From Microglena sp. YARC (lineage: Eukaryota; Chlorophyta; Chlorophyceae; Chlamydomonadales; Chlamydomonadaceae): a stretch of DNA of 64,000 bases. This document shows positions 1-9,300 of this stretch, piece after piece. The notes below the pieces were generated by a model. That model did no database searches and had not been told where the DNA came from. It saw nothing but the letters and a program-made list of their open reading frames with translations. The stretch is from positions 31,162,430-31,226,429 of the forward strand of contig CM039466.1 in NCBI GenBank assembly GCA_022414725.1, written 5' to 3'. Positions within the stretch are counted from its first letter, which is position 1. Each line of letters starts with the position of its first letter. The position numbers and the translations under genes are program-made.

Positions 1-810
1 TAGCAGCAGTACGGTAGGTACGGTAGGTACGGTAGTATGTGGTTGCAGTAGTACTGCTGCTACAACTGCTACAATCTGTAAGATACAGTACTACGGATGC
101 TGCAATTTGTGTAGCAGCAGTACAGTACTACGGATGTTGCAATTTGTGTAGCAGCAGTACAGTACTACGGATGCTGCAATTTGTGTAGCCGTAGTACAGT
201 ACTACGGATGCTGCAATTTGTGTAGCAGCAGTATAGTACTACGGATGCTGCAATTTGTGTAGCAGCAGCACAGTACTACGGATGCTGCAATTTGTGTAGC
301 AGCAGTACAGTACTACGGATGTTGCAATTTGTGTAGCAGCAGTACAGTACTACGGATGCTGCAATTTGTGTAGCCGTAGTACAGTACTACGGATGCTGCA
401 ATTTGTGTAGCAGCAGTACAGTACTACGGATGCTGCAATTTGTGTAGCAGCAGCACAGTACTACGGATGCTGCAATTTGTGTAGCCGTAGTACAGTACTA
501 CGGATGTTGCAATTTGTGTCGCAGCAGTACAGTACTTTGGAAGCTGAAATTTGTGTCGCAGCAGTACAGTACTACGGATGCTGCAATTTGTGTAGCAGCA
601 GTACAGTACTTTGGAAGCTGAAATTTGTGTGGCAGCAGTTCAGCAGGTAGCAGATTGTAGCAGGAGTACTGCTGCTATTATATATATGTTAGATACAGTA
701 CTACATGTACTGCAGTTTGTGCATGGCAGGTATGGTAGTCTGTGCAGCAGCAGTACGGTAGGTACGGTAGTGTGTCGTTGTAGCAGTACTTCTGATACAA
801 TCTGGTAGCT
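1..810. repeat. Minisatellite, 37-bp unit
   Basis: Tandem units of 37 bp, each containing a CAGCAGTACAGTACTACGG core followed by ATGCTGCAATTTGTGTA, run from about 61 to 625 (about 15 copies; checked by the distance 114 to 151). The edges (1-60 and 626-810) are diverged relatives rich in GTAGCAGCAGTAC. No gene is seen here. The words resemble those of the next array, so the two probably share an origin. Confidence 0.9.
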
Positions 811-827
811 ACATTACATGAAGTACT

Positions 828-2096
828 GTGGTAGTAGTATGTGGTATCAGCAGTATAATGGGCACAGCAGTATGTGATAGCAACAGTACAATAGGCACCA
901 TAGTATGTGATAGCAGCAGTACGATATGCAACGCAGTATGTGGTAGCAGCAGTACAATTGGCACCATAGTATGTGATAGCAGCAGTACGATATGCAACGC
1001 AGTATGTGGTAGCAGCAGTACAATAGGCACCATAGTATGTGATAGCAGCAGGACAATATGCAACGCAGTATGTGGTAGCAGCAGTACAATAGGCACTATA
1101 GTATGTGATAGCAGCAGGACAATATGCAACGCAGTATGTGATAGCAGCAGGACAATAGGCACCATAGTATGTGATAGCAGCAGGACAATATGCAACGCAG
1201 TATGTGATAGCAGCAGGACAATATGCAACGCAGTATGTAGTAGCAGCAGGACAATAGGCACCATAGTATGTGATAGCAGCAGTACAATATGCAACGCAGT
1301 ATGTGGTAGCAGCAGTACAATTGGCACCATAGTATGTGATAGCAGCAGTACAATATGCAACGCAGTATGTGGTAGCAGCAGTACAATTGGCACCATAGTA
1401 TGTGATAGCAGCAGGACAATATGCAACGCAGTATGTGGTAGCAGCAGTACAATAGGCACCATAGTATGTGATAGCAGCAGTACAATATGCAACGCAGTGT
1501 GTGATAGCAGCAGGACAATAGGCGCCATAGTATGTGATAGCAGCAGTACAATAGGCACCATAGTATGTGATAGCAGCAGGACAATAGGCGCCATAGTATG
1601 TAATAGCAACATTACAATAGGCACCATAGTATGTGATAGCAGCAGTACAATATGCAACGCAGTATGTGGTAGCAGCAGTACAATAGGCACCATAGTATGT
1701 GATAGCAGCAGGACAATAGGCGCCATAGTATGGAATAGCAACATTACAATAGGCACCATAGTATGTGATAGCAGCAGGACAATAGGCGCCATAGTATGGA
1801 ATAGCAACATTACAATAGGCACCATAGTATGTGATGGCAGCAGTACAATATGCAATGCAGTATGTGGTAGCAGCAGTACAATAGGCACCATAGTATGTGA
1901 TAGCAGCAGAACAATAGGCGCCATAGTATGTGATAGCAGCAGGACAATAGGCGCCATAGTATGTAATAGCAACATTACAATAGGCACCATAGTATGTGAT
2001 AGCAGCAGTACAATATGCAACGCAGTATGTGGTAGCATCAGTACAATTGGCAACTTAGTATGTGGTAGCATCTGTACTGCAGATAGTATATGGTAG
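828..2096. repeat. Minisatellite, 33-bp unit, open on both strands
   Basis: About 38 tandem units of 33 bp alternate two versions (…AATATGCAACGCAGTATGTG and …AATAGGCACCATAGTATGTG). Because 33 is a multiple of three and the unit lacks stops in several frames, long overlapping reading frames exist on both strands (422 and 433 codons). This is the expected by-product of the period and I do not call a protein, although expression cannot be excluded from sequence alone. Confidence 0.9.
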
Positions 2097-2139
2097 CAAC
2101 GGTACTTCACTCTGGGGCACCGGTTGAACAGGCCTTTTT

Positions 2140-2235
2140 TTACCGCTATATATAGCGATCGTTAGTTTTGACCCCGCTTTGGCAAAAATATCGCTATAAA
2201 AAAGGGGGGGGGGGGAGTCCCCCCCCCCACACACA
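2140..2235. repeat. Dispersed repeat B (GCGATCG…TCGCTATA) with poly(G)/poly(C) junction
   Basis: The segment around GCGATCGTTAGTTTTGACC recurs at about 8,195-8,250 and 10,322-10,380 with the same order: GCGATCGYTAG, TTGACCCCG, a TATCGCTATA-like word, then an A-rich and G-rich run. Here it ends in a G run directly followed by a C run (2,206-2,229). The start and end of the family are not defined by these copies. Confidence 0.6.
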
Positions 2236-2419
2236 CACCCTCCCACCCAGGTCCTGGTCTGGGTTGCAGAGCGGGTACGCCCTTGTATGACCATACTATG
2301 TAGGATCATGCAACGTCTTACACAGCCATGCAATGGGACTATTTATTTGTTTGGCTATGTGCAGCAGCTTCTAGACAGCTCCCTTTCCCCGTCCCTGTGC
2401 CAAAACTGAAGCTAGCTAG

Positions 2420-2735
2420 TGCATCTGAAAGCTGGTATGACAAGCATGATGCAGCTGGAAGCTTTGAATTTGGCCCAGTGGCTGGCTAATGGAGCTGGAT
2501 GGAAGCTGTCGTGCGTAGCCCACAATTATTTAAAACGAGCTGTTGCCATTAGGACAAGAATAGAAAACGAGATTATAAGTTCCGACGCAGGTTTCGCTGA
2601 ACTGGACCCCAGGTGTTACAACTAGAGCAGGCACTTGAGGAAGAATTATAAAAAAGGAACAGTGCTGCAATAGGACTGTCAACTTGTATGTTGGGACATG
2701 ATTACATGAGCCATGTGCAGCAGTATGTACGTTGT
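2420..2735. other. No gene recognised
   Basis: A 68-codon reading frame at 2,419-2,625 has no recognisable domain. The words resemble the GCTGCCTAGAAGCTGCTAC/TTTGGCCCAGTGG family seen near 36.5 kb and in the large satellite, so this is probably decayed repeat DNA. Confidence 0.4.
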
Positions 2736-2737
2736 AA

Positions 2738-2900
2738 CAGTACAGGGTAAGCCAAATAGGCTAAAGGGAGTTGCCCAACCATGGCAGGAGGGGCTATGAC
2801 AAAACGTAAGGGGAAATCATTGATGAACTGAACCCCAAAGAATCGTTTTACTGGCGGGGGGCCTGAGTCCGTGCTACAGGGGAAATTAATTCATGTGCAG
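2738..2900 (+). repeat. Dispersed repeat A, copy 1
   Basis: About 150 bp starting near ACAGTACAGGGTAAGCC, with the conserved words GCCAAATAGGCT, TTGCCCAACCATG, GATGAACTGAACCC and GTGCTACAG. The same order is found at about 5,604, 7,810, 13,560 (same strand) and about 10,690 and 59,855 (opposite strand). Several copies have a GTAT-type microsatellite just upstream. No coding content or terminal inverted repeat is evident; a SINE-like or MITE-like element is possible. Confidence 0.75.
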
Positions 2901-2969
2901 TAGACCACTTAGGCAGGGTCTTGTTAACACGAGCACTTCAGGAACCACTCATCTTTATAAGGCTCGCGT

Positions 2970-3050
2970 TGCGCTGCCTTAGTGACTTTCCCCAGCTGCC
3001 GCAATCGGGAGGGTTCCCATAACACCACGCCCCTCCAGACGTAATCTTTT
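2970..3050 (+). repeat. SINE-like 3' segment, copy 1
   Basis: The words CTTTCCCCAGCTGC, GGGAGGGTTCCC, TAACACCACGCCCCTCCAG and a terminal T run recur at about 9,940-10,010, and in weaker form at about 4,075-4,115 behind a tRNA-like segment. This suggests the 3' part of a short interspersed element. Confidence 0.45.
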
Positions 3051-3176
3051 TTGTGTGTTCCGGAACTTGGTTACATAGCTTCAGCCAGCAATTTGGCTGC
3101 TCGCCGTCTTCGACAGTAAAAACAATTTACCAGGAAAATGTAAACGCGAACAAATCATTGTTCCATTTGTTTATTT

Positions 3177-3384
3177 TGTGTTGGTGCTTCCAAACCGGGG
3201 TGAAAAATCCCCGTAGTACGTTGCACTGGCATGATGTGACCATGGTGCATGCATCGGCGGTGATTCTTTTCATTGTGGCGGTCCTACGGTGACTATAGCT
3301 AGCTCCGGCTTACGCTGTGGTATCCTTAAGATCATGTCCTGTGAGTAACTGCATTACACGGAATCACGGATGTAACAATTTCAA
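3177..3384 (+). mobile_element. 5'-truncated LINE copy (3' UTR only)
   Basis: This 208-bp segment matches the 3' UTR of LINE-1 at 25,670-25,886: the AACCGGGGTGAAAAA/CCCCGTA hairpin, CCTACGGTGACT, AGCTAGCTCCGGCTTACGCT, TGTGAGTAAC and the GATGTAACAATTTCAATT end. It is bracketed by an 11-bp direct repeat, TTTGTTTATTT (3,166-3,176 and 3,385-3,395), the hallmark of target-primed reverse transcription with early termination. No coding sequence is included. Confidence 0.9.
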
Positions 3385-3399
3385 TTTGTTTATTTCACC

Positions 3400-3920
3400 A
3401 TTTTGTGAATCATTCAGCAAAAGGATTCCTCTACATAATCTGGTGTGCAATCCAGAAGTCAGAGGTAGTGCGATGCTGCCTCTGTTTATCCATTAACGCA
3501 CCAGTATGCAGAGATTTGATCAAGCACATTTTGATAATTTTGCTACGATTTTTGATTGTATTGATAACGTGTATATTTCCCCTGGTAATTCATTTTACTG
3601 CCAAATACGGCGAGCAGCCAAATTGCTAGCTGGAGCTATATAAACCAGTTCAAGCACTAGGGCAGCCTTAAGGCTAGATATACCGTGTGCAAGAATGCTT
3701 TAATGTGAGTTAATTGTGGTATTGCCGAAGACGGTGAGCAATATTATAGGCAGGAGCCATATACCTAGATTCAAGTTCAAGAACCGTTTGTAAAAGAAGT
3801 CCACAACTTCTAGAAGTCAATGGACCCAATTGCCCGAGGGATTCTTCAAATTCAATGCTGCAAGGATCAACGCTGGCCTGGAAATGTTTGTAAACTGTTA
3901 ACATCCATCTGACTACATTC
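3400..3920. other. No gene recognised
   Basis: Short reading frames at 3,405-3,629 (+, hydrophobic) and 3,710-3,904 (-) show no domain. I see no splice-compatible structure here. Confidence 0.4.
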
Positions 3921-3924
3921 TTTA

Positions 3925-4115
3925 CTAGATGCTCGGTAGAGGTCGAAGAAACAAGAAAATGCGGGGTTCAAATCCCTGTGGGTGCGCGGAAGTGTTCCCG
4001 GTCGCTGTCAATTGCCATGGTAGCTTTGTCCAGGTAAGGTACCGGTAGTAACCTGTTCTCTACCGCCACAAGACGGGGCTCCCTTAATACCACACCTCAC
4101 TAGGCGTTCTCAGTA
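3925..4115 (+). repeat. tRNA-like SINE candidate
   Basis: GCTCGGTAGAG (D-arm/A-box-like, about 3,929) is followed by GGGGTTCAAATCCC (about 3,963), which folds as a T-arm and fits an RNA polymerase III B box. The anticodon arm does not pair, so it is not a tRNA gene. About 100 bp downstream comes GGGGCTCCCTTAATACCACACC, similar to the 3' segment at 2,970 and 9,940. Taken together this looks like a decayed tRNA-derived SINE. Confidence 0.4.
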
Positions 4116-4124
4116 CATTCTTTA

Positions 4125-4240
4125 CTGAGGAGTGTGGTGTGGCAGTACTTGCACTTGCAGACGGTGTGTGGTGTGGCAGTACTTGCAGATGGGGAGTAAT
4201 GTGGCAGTGCTTGTACCTGCAGACGGTGTGCAGCCTGAAG
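4125..4240. repeat. Short tandem repeat around GTGTGGCAGTACTTGCA
   Basis: Three imperfect units of about 35-45 bp contain GTGGCAGTACTTGCA and GCAGACGGTGTG. No gene is associated. Confidence 0.6.
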
Positions 4241-4670
4241 ACTGATGGGCCATGCCCGGGCCATGTAACCTATTATATTCAGGACAAGCGTGATCATGTC
4301 GGCAACTAAGGAATCTTCAACCAACCCGACAAGAACTCAATTACATTTGTATAATTTGACATTTATCATTAGAAAGTCATAAGCAGGCCAGAGTTGAACC
4401 AAGACAGCCCACACCACAATACTTCCAACCATCCTCTGATCAAAACAAGAAGCATATACATTGTTGCATCCAGTCATAGCTAAAACATGGAGGTTGAGGT
4501 TGGACGAGCCTTTTTAGCAAAATTGGCTACCCCGGCTATGGCTACCCCCTGGACTGTGACACATATTTACATGTGAAGGACCAAGCAGGATTCACAGATC
4601 GAACGGGGGGCCATCACTGACGGGTCATAAGATCAAACACTTAGGGATCACCAATCTTGGAGAGCTCCAT

Positions 4671-6340
4671 TTACTTCTTGCCGGGGCAAGTAGGGCAATC
4701 TGCAACAGTTGTTGGGCGGATGTTTGGGGTGGGTGGGGTGCGGTGTGGGGTAGGTTAGGTGGCGGTAGGGAGGGGGTGTGGTGAGTAGAGGAGGAGGGAT
4801 TGCAGCAGGGATGGGGTGCGGTGTGGGGTGTTTAGGTCAGATAGCAGAATGCAGAAAGGCAGCTAATTCACATGCAACCCTCCCATGCATATATGTATGT
4901 ATATATGATTGAATGTATGTATGTATGTATGCATGTAAGAGAGAGGATATTGTTACATACTCAGCAAGAATCAATGCCGAGACTGAACAGCGCCGGGGCA
5001 GCTGGACAGTTTTAAAAATGTAAATGTCGCAGTTCATTCTGCTTGTTTGTAGCAGGATAGCCTGCTACTAGCCTAACTTCTCGGGTCTGTCTTTTCGATA
5101 TGTCCCCATAGCCTGGCTTCGGCTACACTGATTTCGGAGCATGGTTGCAGACAAATCAATGGGGATTCGAATCATACTGCTGACAAGGGTCCGTAGTGTT
5201 TTACGAGTCAAAAGGAAAAGATTCCCAAAACAACCACGAACGATGCATCAACGTACAGTTGATGTGTACGACGTCCAGTTGTGGGCGGGAGTCTGTCATG
5301 AAAGTACAATCAAGAACGATCGAAGAAGTCTCGGTTCCAAAGGAAACTACGGTTCACGGTAGGTGGAGGTTGTTGTCCCGACTAAGCCCGGGCGGCAGGG
5401 GTTGTGTCCTGACGGAGACCAGATCGTGTAACTGAGCCTGGAATCGAGGACACTTCCGTATTAAAGGAGGGGGGAGTGTGGCAGGATAGCCTGCTACTAG
5501 TCTAAATTGACATCTCGAGTCTGTCTTTCCGATATGTCCCTATAGCCTAGCTTCGGCTACATTGTTGCACTGCCTGATCTTGCTTATAACCTGCCATCTA
5601 AATGTATGTAACAGTACAGGGGTAGGCCAAATAGGCTTAAAGGGCCCAACCATGACAGGAAAGGCTAAAAAGAAAAAGCACTGATAGAATGAATCCCAAA
5701 CAATCGTTTTGCTGACGGGGCCCTTAGTTTGTGCTACAGTAATACTTAAACTATATTATTGTTTTGCATGGGGACACCTTTGTAGCATGTTTAGAAATCA
5801 ACAAATGATTCAAAACCCACCACACACCAATGCGAAAATCCACCACAACGGCGGATAAAAAAATCAACGGCTGATTAAAAACCCACCACTCCCATGCGAA
5901 TAGATTTTAGACATTCTATGCATGGTAGCTGCTTCACATACAGCTAGGGAAAGGCTTAGTTAGTTAATGTTAGTGAATTAACAATAATAGTGAATGTTGG
6001 CTAATATTAGACAGACGAGCCGCCTGAACAGAATTTTGGATTTATTTAAGAAACTAGTATTATTGTGACACAGTAATAGTATGAGTGAATATTAGTTTGT
6101 CACTAATGTTAGTTGCCATTCCCTACATACAGCAGCTATGTTTCAAAATGCAAACAGCAATGATTTAGTGTGCATCAAATTAGGAATAGCCTGAAATGTG
6201 TATCATAAAAAGACCGTAAAGCGTTCTAACATAGACACAGCTGTAGCCTGTCCAGACATCAACAGGAGATTAAAAACCAACCACTCACACACATGAATGG
6301 CAGCTGGTCCACACGCACCCCACCTACTGTTTCTTCATGC

Positions 6341-6382
<42 letters not shown>

Positions 6383-9300
6383 CCACCGGCTCCAATTTTT
6401 TAGCCCCTATCCTGGCATATTTTTTGTTTGCGCCCTTTCACCCCACCCGTGCATTGAAGAGACATGAGAAAAACATTAAAAAGCAGTGACCCCACCTGTG
6501 CATAGACACTTCTCATAGGTAGCCAAATTACCGCGAGTCGCATCACAATGGCTCTCTCTGGTCTGTACGCATCATTCACCCCTCCCCACCCCCCCACCCT
6601 CCTTCCCCCCTACACACGCCCCACAGACACTTCTTACGGTAGCCAACTCACCGCAAGTAGCGCCGCATTGCACATTCCAGTTAGTATTCATCATTCATCT
6701 CCTCCTCCCCCCCCCCCCCCCACACACACACTTTACACGGATAGCAAACTTACTGCCAGTATCGCCGCAATCGCACTTTCCAGTCGTGCTACACCGTTCA
6801 CCCCCCCCCCCCCCCCTCCAACCTACACACCCAAGCCACAGACACTTCTCAAGGGTAGCAAACTCACTGCAAGTAGCGTCGCAATTGCACTCTTCGGTCT
6901 GTATGCATCCACCCCCCCCCCCCCCACCCACATACACTTTTCTCGGATAGCAAGCTTACCGCAAGTAGCGCCGCAATCGCACTTTCCAGTCGTGCTGCAC
7001 TGGCACGCCCCGCTGGCGCACTTAGGGCAGCTGAAATCATGGAGTCGAGTGATGGAAACAGCGGTTAGTATGCAGGGGAGTGACCAAGAAGCAAGAATGA
7101 CTGTGCATGGAGTGGAGTGAAGATGGAAAAAGCGCTTAGTACGCAGGGAGTGACCAAGAAGCAAGAATAAGTCTGCATGGAGTGGATTGAAGATGGAATC
7201 AGCGCTTAGTATGCAAGGGAGAGACAAAGAAGCAAAAATGACTGTGCATGGAATGAAGTGAAGATGGAAACAGCGCTTAGTATGTGGGGGAGTGACCAAG
7301 AAGTAGAAAGTATTGTGCATGGAGTGGAGTGAAGATGTTTCAGTGTATGTTGATCAGAGATTTGTTTTCGGCTACCAGTAGCAATCGCTACCCGAGACCC
7401 TGTTTTGACCTTCCGCAACCATGAGGCTCAAATCTCGGCCCCGCCCGCCAAACTTGCCCTTCGGGCCGCCTACCCAAATCGCTAGCAGGACTCCGACGTA
7501 GAAAGACTCCAAATCCCTTATCGCTACCAGAAGACCTCCTTCCGAAACGGAAAAAACTCTCATGTTGATTCAAGTTTCAGGGGCCCAAATCTACGTTTGT
7601 GGGCGGCTCCCTTGGCTGGCAATCTGGGCAAACCTAAAGTAACCTAGTGCACCTGGAAGCTGATATAATCAGGTCTTCAGCACTGATTGAATCTTGGGGC
7701 TCGGCCAGCTATGTGTGTGTGTGGGTATGTGTATGCATGTATGTGTGTGTGTGTATGTGTGTGTATGTTAGTGTGTGTGTGTGTCAGTATGTGTGTAAGC
7801 ATGTATGTTCACAGTCTAGGGGTAGGCCAAATAGGCTTAAGGGACTTGCCCAACCATGACAGGAAGGGCTATGACGAAAAAACACTGATGAACTCAATCC
7901 CAAACAATTGTTTTACCGACGGGGGTCGTGACTTCTTGCTACAGTGATAGTTTAATTCTGCAATACAGCTGTTAAATTTACTCACGTGATAGCCTTCGTG
8001 GATCCAGATCCAGGGCACTTGGGGCAATCTGCTCGCAGCGGAAAAGAAAAACAATGTTGTGTATGTCAGTGTTTGCATCGTGTGCTCGCGTGCACGTGTG
8101 CCTATGTGCACATTGGTGAGTGAGTGTGTTTAAGCCAAACTACTATGTGACCGTCTTTACAACAACCTATGAGTAGGGGCAGGGATACTCTTTTCCGCAA
8201 TCGCTAGTTTTGACCCCGTTTCAGCAAAATTAACGTATACAAAAGGGGGGCCATCAAAACATATGTGGGGAGGCGCAAGCCGTTAATTCTCTGATTTGGT
8301 CGTAGACCACGGAACTGTTGAAAAAAGTGCCTGGGGGCTGAGATATGGGGTGTCCCAAAGGGGGGGGGGGGGGGGGGTCGAGGCCGATCTCAGAATTTCT
8401 TCACAACTTCTCCGTTTGTGGTCAGAATCGAACGTGCCGCACACCATCGAAAACGCCTCGACGAAAGCGTTACGAATATGCAGTCGTTGGTCGATTACAC
8501 ACAGGGTGTAAGTAAGTGGATGTACTGGAAGGTACATCCTGTCTGGACGCCAACCAGAAATTCACAACCAGAGCCAACAGTTCCCGTCTTAGCAGTTCGA
8601 AGCTCAAGCAGCAGGAATCCGCGCTTGTTAACAGCAACGGATGAAAAGAGATGTAAAGGTCAAGGCCAGGGCCCAGGCCGAGGCTAGAGAAGCCCAGGCC
8701 AGATCGCCCACAACTCGAGCCGAGGCGCCTTCCGCACCCGAGCCATTGACGACAACTTGCAACATCTGCAATGCCGTGGTTCAGTGCCGAATGGGGCCGA
8801 ATATCAACAGCCTAGCCATAAGCGCCCATGTAGCTGAACAATAACTGGATCAGGCTAGACAAATAGTGTAATTTATGCGGGTGTTGGGTGGATGGAGGGG
8901 TGTTTCACTGCCTGAGGCCCCATTGGCCCAACACTGTTGTATCTCATGAGACTCCCCTGACCTGCCTCTGACTGATGTTATTTATGAACTATGAACTTTG
9001 TAACAAATGTAACTGCAGATAGAACTCACTTTGCAGCCTGCCTCTTATTATCAGAGATACTTTTGTGTGTGTGTGTTTGGGGTGGGGGGGCAGGGGCAGG
9101 GGTCGCTTATACATGAGCCAACCGACATTTTTAAGATGAAAAACTGATAGAGCTCGACTGGGTCAATATAAACCTAACTTTCATGAAATAAATATGATTG
9201 GTGAGGAGGATATAGGCCTTTAAAGCTAATAAGGGGGGGGGGGGGGGGGGGGGGGGGTAAGGGCAAAAAAAAAACTTCATAGCATGAGGTGTCAAAATAA

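Noticed and set aside
809..2110. 433-codon minus-strand and 422-codon plus-strand reading frames
   Set aside because: Both lie wholly in a 33-bp tandem array; a period divisible by three without stops produces long frames on both strands.
3955..3990. Intact tRNA gene
   Set aside because: Only the T-arm and a D-arm-like piece are convincing; the acceptor and anticodon stems do not form.
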